Assembly: GCF_008843165.1 (NCBI RefSeq)
Contig: NZ_CP044427.1
Span: forward strand, 2,294,001 to 2,358,000
DNA length: 64,000 nt
Reading direction: 5' to 3'
Source of the DNA: Ornithinimicrobium pratense
GTDB taxonomy: Bacteria; Actinomycetota; Actinomycetes; Actinomycetales; Dermatophilaceae
Shown one piece after another: positions 36,503 to 44,427 of this stretch; within the stretch, counting starts at the first letter, position 1, and each line of letters starts with the position of its first letter. The notes beneath the pieces are model-generated. The model was not told the DNA's origin, searched no databases, and saw only the letters and a list, made by a program, of their open reading frames with translations. Both the position numbers and the translations under genes were made by a program.

Positions 36503-37825
36503 ATGATCATCCGCGGACCCGTCGCCGGCCTGATCCTGGTGGGGCTGGTGCCCACCGCGCTGCTGCCCGGCCGGGCCGGCAGCGTGGCAGCGCTGTGGCT
36601 GCTCGGGGTGGCGGTCCTGGTGCTGGTGGACATCCTGGCCGCACCCTCGCCCCGGGCGATCCAGCTGACCCGCGACCCGGTCCCCCAGGTCCGGCTGCAG
36701 GAGCAGACGCAGACCGTCCTGAGCCTGACCAACACCGGGGCGCGCCGGCTGCGGGGGCGGGTGCGCGACGCCTGGGTGCCCTCCGCGGGGGCGGAAGGGG
36801 CACGGCATACCCTCGACCTGCCCGCCGGGGAACGGCGCAGGGTCACGACGTCGCTGCGCCCGATCCGCCGCGGCGACCGCCCCGCGACCGGGGTGACGGT
36901 CCGGACCCACGGGCCGCTGGGGCTGGCCGGACGGCAGGTGACCGTCCAGATTCCCGGCGCGGTGCGCTCCCTGCCGCCCTTCCGCTCCAGGCGGCACCTG
37001 GAGAGCAAGCTGGCCCAGTTGCGCCAGCTCGACGGCCGCTCCGCAGTGCGCACGCGAGGGCAGGGCACGGAGTTCGACTCGCTGCGGGACTACGTCGACG
37101 GCGACGACGTGCGCTCGATCGACTGGCGGGCGACGGCGCGGCGGCAGCACGCGGTGGTGCGGACCTGGCAGCCCGAGCGAGACCGGCGGGTCATCCTCGT
37201 GCTGGACACCTCGCGGACCAGCGCGGCGCGCGTGGGCGACGAGCCGCGGCTGGACGCGGCGATGGACGCGGCCCTGCTGCTCACCGCCGTGGCCTCCCGA
37301 GCCGGTGACCGGGTGGACCTCATCGCTGGCGACCGAGTGGTCCGCGCCCGCGTCGGCGCCGGCGGCGCAGGCACCGGCTCGAGCACCGGGACGAGCTCGC
37401 TCCTGCACCGGATGGTCACCGCGATGGCGCCGCTGGAGCCGGTGCTGCTCGAGGCGGACTGGCCCATGCTGGCCGGTGCGATCACCGGCACCACCCGCCG
37501 CCGGGCGCTGGTCGTGCTGCTGACCAGCCTGGAGCCGGCCGCGGTCGAGGAGGGTCTGCTGCCGGTGCTGCCCTCGTTGACCGCCCATCACCGGGTGGTG
37601 CTGGCATCGGTCGCCGACCCCGGCCTGCGGTCGCTACGGGAGGACCTCTCCGGCGTGGAGGCGGTCTATGACGCGGCCGCGGCCGAGCGCACCGACTCCC
37701 TCCGCCAGCGGACGGCCACCGGCCTGGCCCGGCTCGGGGTCACCGTCGTGCACGAGCCGCCCGAGGAGCTGCCCGTGGGGTTGGTCGACCACTACCTGGC
37801 GCTCAAGGCCCAGGGCCTGCTCTGA
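36503..37825 (+). CDS. DUF58 (vWA-like) membrane-anchored protein
   Basis: 440 aa. Two N-terminal helices (GPVAGLILVGLVPTALLPG; SVAALWLLGVAVLVLVDILA), a beta-rich extracytosolic part, then the DUF58 signature GTEFDSLRDYVDGDDVRSID and WRATARR, followed by a vWA-like fold with a MIDAS-like VILVLDTSRTSA. It is the usual partner of MoxR; the pair is linked to envelope maintenance or stress in other bacteria, but the actinobacterial target is unknown. The gene ends the plus-strand series that begins at punA. Confidence 0.9.
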   Translation: MIIRGPVAGLILVGLVPTALLPGRAGSVAALWLLGVAVLVLVDILAAPSPRAIQLTRDPVPQVRLQEQTQTVLSLTNTGARRLRGRVRDAWVPSAGAEGARHTLDLPAGERRRVTTSLRPIRRGDRPATGVTVRTHGPLGLAGRQVTVQIPGAVRSLPPFRSRRHLESKLAQLRQLDGRSAVRTRGQGTEFDSLRDYVDGDDVRSIDWRATARRQHAVVRTWQPERDRRVILVLDTSRTSAARVGDEPRLDAAMDAALLLTAVASRAGDRVDLIAGDRVVRARVGAGGAGTGSSTGTSSLLHRMVTAMAPLEPVLLEADWPMLAGAITGTTRRRALVVLLTSLEPAAVEEGLLPVLPSLTAHHRVVLASVADPGLRSLREDLSGVEAVYDAAAAERTDSLRQRTATGLARLGVTVVHEPPEELPVGLVDHYLALKAQGLL

Positions 37826-37855
37826 GCCACAGAGCTGATCCGAGACGCCGGCAAC

Positions 37856-38851
37856 TCACCCCGCCGTCGGCGCGGAGGCTGCCTGCAGGTCCTCCCCCAC
37901 GTCGCCGGTAGCGCCGCGCAGCACGGCCCTCCGGCCCAGAGTGAAGACGTAGGCGAAGAACGCGAGCAGCGCGACCACGCCGATCCCCACGCGCGCCCAC
38001 GTCGGCAGCGGGGAGGGGGTGACGAAGCCCTCGATCACGCCGGACAGGAGCAACACGAAGACCAGCCCGATCGCCACCCCTGCCGCGGTCCGGCCCTCCC
38101 GGGCCAGGTTGGCCAGCCGGGTCCGGGGGCCAGGCGCCACCCAGGCCCAGAACAGCCGCAGCCCCACCCCGGCGGCGACGAAGATCGCCATCAGCTCCAG
38201 CAGCCCGTGCGGGGTGATCATCCCCCAGAACACCTCGGCCCGGCCGTGCCGGTGCATCAGCGCACCGACGACCGCCACGTTGGCGATGTTCTGCCAGAGG
38301 ACCCAGACCACCGGGAAGCCCAGCACGCCCATCCCGATGCACCGCGCTGCGACCCAGGCGTTGTTCACCCACACCAGCGTGGAGAAGCTGCTCGCGGCGT
38401 GCTCGGAGTAGTAGCTCTCGAACTCGACGTTGACCAGCGTCTGCACCTCCTCCATCGACAGCAGTGACTGCTCCACGACCGGGTTGCGCACCAGCCACCA
38501 GCCCAGCACCAGGCCGACCACGACGTTGACGACGGCGGTGATCCCCCACCACCAGCGCAGCCGGTACAGCGCCGCAGGGAAGTCCTCGGCGAAGAACCGG
38601 CCGACCCCGGCCCAGCTCGCGGTCGGCACCCGCGCGGCCCGCGCCCGGGCACGGGCCACCAGCGCGGACAGGTGGGAGACGACGGTGGCGTCCGGGGCGC
38701 TGGAGCGCACCACGGACAGGTCGGTCGCCGCACGCTGGTAACCATCCAGCAGCTCATCGGCCTCGGCCCCCGTCAGCCGACGCCGCCGGGACAGAGCGTC
38801 GAGCCGGGCCCACGCGCCCTGTCGCCGTCCCACCAGCGCGTCCAGGTCCAC
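37856..38851 (-). CDS. SpoIIM-family (DUF95) membrane protein
   Basis: 331 aa, GTG start; TACAGT (38858-38863 read on minus) lies six bases upstream. N-terminal soluble segment (MDLDALVGRRQGAWARLDAL...SRLTGAEADELLDGYQRAAT) then six hydrophobic helices including WWWGITAVVNVVVGLVLGWW, IGMGVLGFPVVWVLWQNIAN and LLELMAIFVAAGVGLRLFWA. The GVFWGMITPHGLLEL-type segment (here FWGMITPHGLLELMA) is diagnostic for the SpoIIM/DUF95 family. The organism need not sporulate; the family is widespread and found next to RDD and MoxR genes. Confidence 0.87.
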   Translation of the reverse strand: MDLDALVGRRQGAWARLDALSRRRRLTGAEADELLDGYQRAATDLSVVRSSAPDATVVSHLSALVARARARAARVPTASWAGVGRFFAEDFPAALYRLRWWWGITAVVNVVVGLVLGWWLVRNPVVEQSLLSMEEVQTLVNVEFESYYSEHAASSFSTLVWVNNAWVAARCIGMGVLGFPVVWVLWQNIANVAVVGALMHRHGRAEVFWGMITPHGLLELMAIFVAAGVGLRLFWAWVAPGPRTRLANLAREGRTAAGVAIGLVFVLLLSGVIEGFVTPSPLPTWARVGIGVVALLAFFAYVFTLGRRAVLRGATGDVGEDLQAASAPTAG

Positions 38852-38895
38852 GGGGACACTGTATGCGGTGCGTCGGTCCAGCCCGGCCCTCGCCG

Positions 38896-38901
38896 TAGGC
38901 T
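38896..38901 (+). promoter_or_regulatory. -10 box TAGGCT for leaderless RDD transcript, opposite the spoIIM -10
   Basis: TAGGCT is followed by six bases and the RDD ATG at 38908. Thirty-two bases to the left, TACAGT on the other strand serves spoIIM, so this 56-bp gap holds back-to-back promoters. Confidence 0.45.
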
Positions 38902-38907
38902 GGACCT

Positions 38908-39711
38908 ATGGCGACCCGGGGCATCTTCGAGGCCGAGCGCTTCGTCACCGGCGAGGCGGTCGAGGTCGAGCTGCCGCCGGCCGGCCTGCCGCTGCGCGTC
39001 GCCTCCGGGCTGCTGGACCTACTGGTGATCGCGTTGCTGGTCCTTGCGGTCGTCTTCCTGGTCCCGCTCGACATTTTCCTCGCCGATGCGGCGCTGGGCC
39101 AGGCCTTCCTCATCGTGGTGATGGTCCTGGTGATGGCCGGGATCCCCCTCGCGTTGGAGACGCTCACCCGCGGCCGGACCGTCGGCAAGCTGGTCCTGGG
39201 GCTGCGCACCGTCCGCGACGACACCGGCCCGATCGGCCTGCGGCACGCCACGATCCGTGCCCTGGTCGGCACCGTCGAGCTCTGGCTGACCCTGGGCAGC
39301 CTGGCCCTCATCGTCGCGATGACCAACGAGAAGGCCCGCCGCCTGGGTGACCTGCTCGCCGGCACCTACGTCGTGCGGGACCGGGTGCGGCTCCAGATGA
39401 CCGAGCCACCCCAGGTCTCCCCACGCCTCGCCGACTGGGTCGTCGGCGCGGACATCGGGGTGCTGCCCGACGCCCTCGTGGTCGCCACCCGGCAGTTCGT
39501 GGGCCGGGCTGCATCCCTGTCGCCGCAGGCCCGGGCCCAGACCGGCTCGGAGCTGTATGCCGCGCTGCTGGAGCGGGTGGCCCCCGCACCGCCCCCGAGC
39601 GCGCACCCGGAGGAGGTCATGGCCAGCGTGCTGGCCGAGCGCCGCCGCCGCGACGAGGAGCGGCTGGCCCGCGCCGACGCCCTCCGGGACAGGGTGCTCC
39701 CGCCAGCCTGA
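38908..39711 (+). CDS. RDD-family membrane protein
   Basis: 267 aa. RDD domain with the first helix LPLRVASGLLDLLVIALLVL (Arg and Asp of the motif), second helix AFLIVVMVLVMAGIPLALET, then LTRGRTVGKLVLGLRTVRDD and RALVGTVELWLTLGSLALIV, and the terminal NEKARRLGDLLAGTYVVRDR. A ~100-residue cytosolic tail rich in Arg and Ala follows, longer than in minimal RDD proteins. RDD proteins may be transporters or assembly partners. It is divergent from spoIIM and probably co-regulated with the MoxR cluster. Confidence 0.87.
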   Translation: MATRGIFEAERFVTGEAVEVELPPAGLPLRVASGLLDLLVIALLVLAVVFLVPLDIFLADAALGQAFLIVVMVLVMAGIPLALETLTRGRTVGKLVLGLRTVRDDTGPIGLRHATIRALVGTVELWLTLGSLALIVAMTNEKARRLGDLLAGTYVVRDRVRLQMTEPPQVSPRLADWVVGADIGVLPDALVVATRQFVGRAASLSPQARAQTGSELYAALLERVAPAPPPSAHPEEVMASVLAERRRRDEERLARADALRDRVLPPA

Positions 39712-39756
39712 TCCTCCTGAGGCAGAGGTCGCGCTTCCTCCGGGCCACCTCGTCGG

Positions 39757-40935
39757 TCAGTCGTCGTAGGCGGGCTTGAGCACGTCCTCGATGATCCGCA
39801 GCCGCTCGTCGAAGGGCAGGAAGGCTGACTTCATCGCGTTGACCGTGACCCGGCGCAGGTCGGTCCAGGTCCAGCCGGCCCGGTCCACGAGCAGCTGGGC
39901 CTCGCGGCTCATCGAGGTGGCGCTCATCAGCCGGTTGTCGGTGTTGAGGGTGACCCGGAACATCAGCTGGGTGAGCAGGGTGATCGCGTGCTTCTCGATC
40001 GAGGGCGCCGCGCCGGTCTGGACGTTGCTGCTGGGGCACATCTCCAGCGCGATGCGCCGGTCGCGCACGTAGCCCGCGAGCGGACCGAGCGCGAACGCCT
40101 CGGGCTCGGTGCGGGAGCGGGCGATCGCCGAGGCGAGGTCGTCGGTGACCGGGCGCCCGTCGACCGTGATGTCATCGACGATGCGGATCCCGTGCCCGAG
40201 CCGCTCTGCCCCGCACAGCTGCACGGCCTCCCAGATGCTCGGCAGGCCGAAGGCCTCACCGGCGTGAATGGTGAAGTGGGAGTTCTCCTGGCGCAGGAAC
40301 TCGAACGCGGCCAGGTGCCGCGTGGGCGGGAAGCCGTCCTCGGCCCCGGCGATGTCGAAGCCACAGACCTCCGCCTCCCGGTGACGGACGGCGAGCTCGG
40401 CGATCTCCCGACTGCGGGCGGCGTGCCGCATGGCGGTGAGAATCGCGCGCACCCGGATCGGTCCGGCCGGCGCCGCCTGACCCCGGTCCGGGCCGGCCAG
40501 GGCGGTCATCTCCTCCTCGCCCTCGCGCAAGCCCTGGTTGACCGCCCGAACCACCTCGTCCAGGCTCAGCCCACCCTCCAGGTGCTGCTCGGGCGCGTAG
40601 CGTACCTCGGCATACACGACGCCGTCGGCGGCCAGGTCCAGCACGCACTCGCGCGCGACCCGCGTCAGGGCCGCCGCGGTCTGGGTGACGCCGACCGTGT
40701 GCGCGAACGTCTCCAGGTAGCGGGCCAGCGACCCACTGTCGGCGGCCTGGGCGAACCAGGCCGACAGGGCGTCGACATCCTCGGCGGGCAGCGCGGCATA
40801 CCCCTGCTCGTGCGACAGCTCCAGGACCGTCCCTGGCCGCACGCCGCCGTCGAGGTGGTCGTGCAGCAAGACCTTGGGCAACCGGCGGATCGTGTCCGTC
40901 TCGAGGGCGCGGGCCCGGGGCGGGGTCTCAGGCAT
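39757..40935 (-). CDS. add: Adenosine deaminase
   Basis: 392 aa. Zinc enzyme converting (deoxy)adenosine to (deoxy)inosine. Metal and catalytic sites: HDHLDGG at residues 25-31 (H25, H27), [20 protein letters not shown] (Glu), [12 protein letters not shown] (His), and the Asp pair in [32 protein letters not shown] is also typical. The start ATG overlaps the end of the cupin gene by 8 bp. The product feeds PunA, so it belongs functionally to the nucleoside salvage group. Confidence 0.94.
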   Translation of the reverse strand: MPETPPRARALETDTIRRLPKVLLHDHLDGGVRPGTVLELSHEQGYAALPAEDVDALSAWFAQAADSGSLARYLETFAHTVGVTQTAAALTRVARECVLDLAADGVVYAEVRYAPEQHLEGGLSLDEVVRAVNQGLREGEEEMTALAGPDRGQAAPAGPIRVRAILTAMRHAARSREIAELAVRHREAEVCGFDIAGAEDGFPPTRHLAAFEFLRQENSHFTIHAGEAFGLPSIWEAVQLCGAERLGHGIRIVDDITVDGRPVTDDLASAIARSRTEPEAFALGPLAGYVRDRRIALEMCPSSNVQTGAAPSIEKHAITLLTQLMFRVTLNTDNRLMSATSMSREAQLLVDRAGWTWTDLRRVTVNAMKSAFLPFDERLRIIEDVLKPAYDD

Positions 40936-41284
40936 GGTCGCGCCGGGCGCTCTCGGAGGTGAAGGCGGGCGAGCAGACGGCCAGGTAGTCGGCGCCCGTG
41001 TCGCCCACGAAATAGCGCACCCACTCCCCCGCGCGGACCAGCACACACTCGCCGGCCCCGATGCGGGTGACCTCATCGTGCTCGTCCTGGACCAGCATCT
41101 CCCCTGCCAGGACGTAGGTGACCTCGTCGAACTCCGGACGTTGCCCCGGCTCGTCCCACCCCGGGGGGGCGGTCATCCGCGCGACCGACACCGCCCCGTG
41201 GCCGGTGCTGGCCGCCCCGGCATACTCCTGGATGAGCTTCTCACCGGCGCCGGGCACGCGGACCGGCTGCAGCATCGTCGGCAT
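40928..41284 (-). CDS. Small cupin-domain protein
   Basis: 118 aa from ATG 41284. Single-domain cupin beta-barrel ([20 protein letters not shown]...[20 protein letters not shown]), with the pattern of small metal-binding cupins such as EutQ- or ethanolamine-type cupins, but with few His ligands visible. Function unknown. The open frame extends far upstream (to 41698), but that would overlap deoC. TATGAT lies seven bases before ATG 41284, so a leaderless mRNA from that ATG is likely; ATG 41296 is an alternative. It overlaps add by 8 bp. Confidence 0.75.
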   Translation of the reverse strand: MPTMLQPVRVPGAGEKLIQEYAGAASTGHGAVSVARMTAPPGWDEPGQRPEFDEVTYVLAGEMLVQDEHDEVTRIGAGECVLVRAGEWVRYFVGDTGADYLAVCSPAFTSESARRDHA

Positions 41285-41291
41285 GGTGCTG

Positions 41292-41301
41292 ATCATAGAG
41301 T
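41292..41301. promoter_or_regulatory. Overlapping divergent -10 boxes, cupin-add / deoC
   Basis: TATGAT on the minus strand (41297-41292) serves the cupin gene seven bases away (ATG 41284), and TAGAGT on the plus strand (41296-41301) serves deoC seven bases away (ATG 41309). The two hexamers share the TA at 41296-41297, so only one polymerase can open the region at a time. Confidence 0.5.
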
Positions 41302-41308
41302 GGGGGGT

Positions 41309-42088
41309 ATGCCGCACACGCTCACCCCCGGGACCGCACTGACCGTCCAGGACGTCGCCGACCTCATCGACCACGCCCTGCTCAAGCCTGAGCTCACCCC
41401 AGCCGAGGTGGAGGCCGCGGGCCGGGAGCTCGCTCAGGACCGGATCTGGTCGGTCTGCGTGCGCCCCTCCGACGTCCGGCTGGCGCTGGCCGCGGTCGAC
41501 GGGTCCCCGACCCGGGTGTGCACGGTCATCGGCTTCCCGCACGGCACCACGTCGACGGCCGCCAAGATCGCCGAGTCGAACCAGGCGATCGCCGACGGCG
41601 CGACCGAGCTGGACATGGTGCTCAACATCGGCCGCCTGCGCGGCGGCGACCTTGAGGCGGTCAAGCAGGACATCGCCGCCGTGGTCCAGGTAGGGCACGC
41701 CGCCGGTGCTCTGGTCAAGGTGATCCTCGAGACCGCGCTGCTGGACGAGGAGCAGAAGGCCGCCGCGTGCCGGGTCAGTGAGGAGGCCGGCGCCGACTTC
41801 GTCAAGACCTCCACCGGCTTCGCCGGCGGCGGGGCCACCCTGCCGGACGTGCGCCTGATGCGGGCCACTATCTCCGACGCCGTGCAGGTCAAGGCCTCCG
41901 GAGGCGTCCGCGACATCGACACCCTGCTGGCGATGGTGGCCGAGGGAGTCACCCGCATCGGCACCTCCTCAACGCAGGCTCTGCTGGCCGGCGCCCGCGA
42001 GCGCGAGCAGGCCGGCACCCTGGTCGTCCCTCAGCCGGGCGGCGCCGGCGCCGACACCGACGCCGACACCGGCGCCCAGGGCTACTGA
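41309..42088 (+). CDS. deoC: Deoxyribose-phosphate aldolase
   Basis: 259 aa class I aldolase splitting deoxyribose 5-phosphate into glyceraldehyde 3-phosphate and acetaldehyde. Schiff-base Lys K166 lies in DFVKTSTGF, proton-relay Lys K195 in VKASGGVRD, and Asp D102 in ELDMVLNIG. The start at 41309 is set by the N-terminus and the -10 box; the open frame extending upstream overlaps add and cupin. The last ~20 residues are a low-complexity GADTDADTGAQ tail. It is convergent with deoA, the source of its substrate's precursor. Confidence 0.95.
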   Translation: MPHTLTPGTALTVQDVADLIDHALLKPELTPAEVEAAGRELAQDRIWSVCVRPSDVRLALAAVDGSPTRVCTVIGFPHGTTSTAAKIAESNQAIADGATELDMVLNIGRLRGGDLEAVKQDIAAVVQVGHAAGALVKVILETALLDEEQKAAACRVSEEAGADFVKTSTGFAGGGATLPDVRLMRATISDAVQVKASGGVRDIDTLLAMVAEGVTRIGTSSTQALLAGAREREQAGTLVVPQPGGAGADTDADTGAQGY

Positions 42089-42116
42089 CGCGGCCCTCCC
42101 CTCCCGACACCCGCAA

Positions 42117-42158
42117 CCGGCGACACGCCCTGCACCTGGGTGCAGACCGTGTCGCCGG
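42117..42158. terminator. Near-perfect long hairpin after deoC
   Basis: CCGGCGACACG (42117-42127) pairs perfectly with CGTGTCGCCGG (42148-42158). Inside, CTGCACC (42130-42136) pairs with GGTGCAG (42139-42145), leaving a 2-by-2 internal loop and a tiny tip. That makes 18 bp of stem in 42 bases between converging deoC and deoA. The right arm is the first unit of the repeat array that follows. Confidence 0.75.
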
Positions 42159-42300
42159 TAGGGAACAGACCGTGTCGCCGGTAGGGGACAGACCGTGTCG
42201 CCGGTAGGGAACAGACCGTGTCGCCGGTAGGGGACAGACCGTGTCGCCGGTAGGGGACAGACCGTGTCGCCGGTGGGGGACAGACCGTGTCGCCCGCGGG
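42143..42300. repeat. 23-bp tandem repeat array, about 6.8 copies
   Basis: Units start at 42143, 42166, 42189, 42212, 42235, 42258 and 42281, each beginning CAGACCGTGTCGCC; the last is cut short at 42300 (GCCCGCGGG). Units 1 and 3 end GTAGGGAA, units 2, 4 and 5 end GTAGGGGA, unit 6 ends GTGGGGGA. The alternating pattern suggests duplication of 46-bp pairs. The array fills the gap between deoC and deoA and ends 11 bp before the deoA stop. Confidence 0.97.
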
Positions 42301-42310
42301 ACGTGGCGGG

Positions 42311-43600
42311 TCAGGCGATCCGGTCGATGACGATCGACCCGGCGGCCTGCACCTGGTCGGCCCCGCCGATGTCCCAGGCGCCCTCAAGAGCGGCGACCGC
42401 CCGGTCGAAGCGCTCCGGGGTGTTGGTGTGCAGGGTCATCAGCGGCTGCCCCTGGGTGACCTCGTCACCCGGCTTGGCGTGCAGCTCGATGCCCGCGGCA
42501 GCCTGAACGGGATCCTCCTTGCGGGCCCGGCCGGCGCCCAGGCGCCACGCGGAGACACCGACCGCCATCGCATCCAGCCGGCCCAGGACCCCATCGGTGT
42601 CGGCGAGCACCTGGTGGGTCTCCTTCGCTGTGGGCAGATCGGCGTCGGGGTCACCGCCCTGGGCGGCGATCATCCGGCGCCACACGTCCATTGCGCGCCC
42701 GTCCTGCAGCGCCTCGGCGGGGTCGACGTCCGTCACGCCGGCACCCTCGAGCATCTCCCTGGCCAGTGCGAGCGTGAGCTCGACGACGTCCTGCGGGCCG
42801 CCGCCGGCCAGCACCTCGACCGACTCCCGGACCTCCAGCCCGTTGCCTGCGGTCAGCCCCAACGGGGTGGACATGTCGGTCAACAGCGCCACGGTGTGCA
42901 CCCCGGCGTCCTGCCCGAGCGCGACCATCGTCTCGGCCAGCTCGCGGGCGTCCTCCAGAGTCTTCATGAACGCACCGGAGCCGACCTTGACGTCCAGCAC
43001 CAGCGCGCCGGTGCCCTCGGCGATCTTCTTGCTCATGATCGAGGAGGCGATCAGCGGGATGGCCTCGACCGTGCCAGTGACGTCGCGCAGGGCGTAGAGC
43101 CGCTTGTCCGCCGGAGCCAGGCCGGCACCGGCGGCGCAGATCACCGCGCCGATGTCCTCGAGCTGGCGCAGCATGTCGGCATTCGACAGGTCGGCCCGCC
43201 AGCCGGGGATGGCCTCCAGCTTGTCCAGGGTGCCCCCGGTGTGGCCGAGCCCCCGTCCGCTCAGCTGCGGCACGGCCACCCCGCAGGCCGCGACGAGGGG
43301 GGCCAGCGGCAGGGTGATCTTGTCGCCTACGCCCCCGGTCGAGTGCTTGTCCGCGGTGGGCCGGGACAACGAGGAGAAGTCCATCCGCTCGCCGGAGTCG
43401 ATCATCGCCCCGGTCCAGTCGCTGATCTCCCGTCGGGTCATGCCGTTGAGCAGGATCGCCATCGCCAGGGCGGACATCTGCTCGTCGGCCACCTGCTCTC
43501 GGGTGTAGGCGTCGATGACCCAGGCGATCTCCGCGCTGGGCAACTCCCCCTTGTCCCGCTTGGTGCGGATGATGTCGACAGCGTCGAAGGACTCACTCAT
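42311..43600 (-). CDS. deoA: Thymidine phosphorylase
   Basis: 429 aa, pyrimidine nucleoside phosphorylase family. Glycine loop and phosphate site: FSSLSRPTADKHSTGGVGDK; signature SGRGLGHTGGTLDKLEAIPG; KKIAEGTGALVLDVKVGSGA. The C-terminal alpha/beta domain ends GAWDIGGADQVQ. Releases deoxyribose 1-phosphate from thymidine/deoxyuridine, which DeoC finally degrades. The ATG overlaps the stop of the preceding membrane-protein gene by 8 bp; CAGACT also lies seven bases upstream of the ATG. Some family members also use uridine, so specificity is not certain. Confidence 0.92.
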   Translation of the reverse strand: MSESFDAVDIIRTKRDKGELPSAEIAWVIDAYTREQVADEQMSALAMAILLNGMTRREISDWTGAMIDSGERMDFSSLSRPTADKHSTGGVGDKITLPLAPLVAACGVAVPQLSGRGLGHTGGTLDKLEAIPGWRADLSNADMLRQLEDIGAVICAAGAGLAPADKRLYALRDVTGTVEAIPLIASSIMSKKIAEGTGALVLDVKVGSGAFMKTLEDARELAETMVALGQDAGVHTVALLTDMSTPLGLTAGNGLEVRESVEVLAGGGPQDVVELTLALAREMLEGAGVTDVDPAEALQDGRAMDVWRRMIAAQGGDPDADLPTAKETHQVLADTDGVLGRLDAMAVGVSAWRLGAGRARKEDPVQAAAGIELHAKPGDEVTQGQPLMTLHTNTPERFDRAVAALEGAWDIGGADQVQAAGSIVIDRIA

Positions 43601-44390
43601 AGCGCCCAGTCTGGCCCATGGCCCCGGCTGCCCGTACAACCCGGGCGGCCTTGGGCCCCGGCGGGTCCTCCCCGCGCGCGGCAGCGACGTCCCGCTGCAG
43701 GCGCCGCAGCCCCGACTCGAACTCGCGCCGGCCCGACCCGGGCAGCGCCCCGGCCCCGCTGAGCTGGCCCAGCAGCCGCTCGGCCTGCTCTTTGACCTCC
43801 TCAAGCACCCGGCTGACGTCCTGAGCTGATCCGGCGGTGGCGGCGGTGTGCAGGTCGCGTGCGCACCGGCTCAGGTGCAGCTGGCCGAGTGAGACAACAG
43901 GGTCGGTGGACGTGCTAGTGCCCGCGGAGGGGTATGCAGGGGGCGGAGTGTTTGCGTCGGGGTACTGGGGCACCTCGATCTTGGGCATTCCCGGCCCGGG
44001 CGTCCCTGTCGCCGGCGTCGCCCCTGCTCCGGGCGCCTCCCCTGGGCGGTGCACCCAGGGCGAGTGGCCAGGACGGTGCTGCGACGGGGAGTCCATGGGG
44101 GCCTCGCCCGCCGGGCCGATCGGCGGCGGGGCCGTGGCATCCAGACCGGACCCGCCCGTCCACCCGGGGATGGGCTCGTCCGACTGAGTGGGCGGTGGCA
44201 GCGGATGGTCCGGTCTGTTCTGCATGCTGGTGTTCTGCTCGCTGCTGCGGCGCTGACCCAGCACCCCCGCAGCCACCCACCCCAGAATGATCGGCACGAA
44301 GATGCCCACGTTCATGTCCAGCAACACGTTCAGCACGAAGAACGCGATGAGGGCCCAGCCCCACCAGGGCAGCGAAGGAACGGTGCGCAC
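43593..44390 (-). CDS. Small membrane protein with Pro-rich linker, unknown function
   Basis: 265 aa, GTG start. N-terminal pair of helices (WGWALIAFFVLNVLLDM; GIFVPIILGWVAAGVL), a ~110-residue Pro/Gly/Ser-rich linker, and a C-terminal helical segment that could form a coiled coil (VSRVLEEVKEQAERLLGQLS; REFESGLRRLQRDVAAARGE). No recognisable family. TAGGGT (44402-44397 on minus) lies six bases before the GTG. It overlaps deoA by 8 bp and so is co-translated with it, but any link to nucleoside use is unknown. Confidence 0.6.
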   Translation of the reverse strand: MRTVPSLPWWGWALIAFFVLNVLLDMNVGIFVPIILGWVAAGVLGQRRSSEQNTSMQNRPDHPLPPPTQSDEPIPGWTGGSGLDATAPPPIGPAGEAPMDSPSQHRPGHSPWVHRPGEAPGAGATPATGTPGPGMPKIEVPQYPDANTPPPAYPSAGTSTSTDPVVSLGQLHLSRCARDLHTAATAGSAQDVSRVLEEVKEQAERLLGQLSGAGALPGSGRREFESGLRRLQRDVAAARGEDPPGPKAARVVRAAGAMGQTGRYE

Positions 44391-44396
44391 CGGACC

Positions 44397-44402
44397 ACCC
44401 TA
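44397..44402 (-). promoter_or_regulatory. -10 box TAGGGT for the membrane protein-deoA transcript
   Basis: Read on the minus strand, six bases separate the box from the GTG at 44390, predicting a leaderless bicistronic mRNA with deoA. Confidence 0.45.
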
Positions 44403-44427
44403 CCCAGGTTGTGACATCCTGTGGCCC

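Noticed and set aside
42143-42300. 23-bp array as CRISPR or plasmid iterons
   Set aside because: No variable spacers between units, no cas genes, and no replication gene; it is a direct tandem repeat between chromosomal metabolic genes.
42082-42387. Open frame through the 23-bp repeat array
   Set aside because: The frame only exists because a 23-bp unit cycles through all frames without stops; peptide is repeats of GDTVC/ATRSV/RRHGL, overlaps the deoA end and has no ribosome site.
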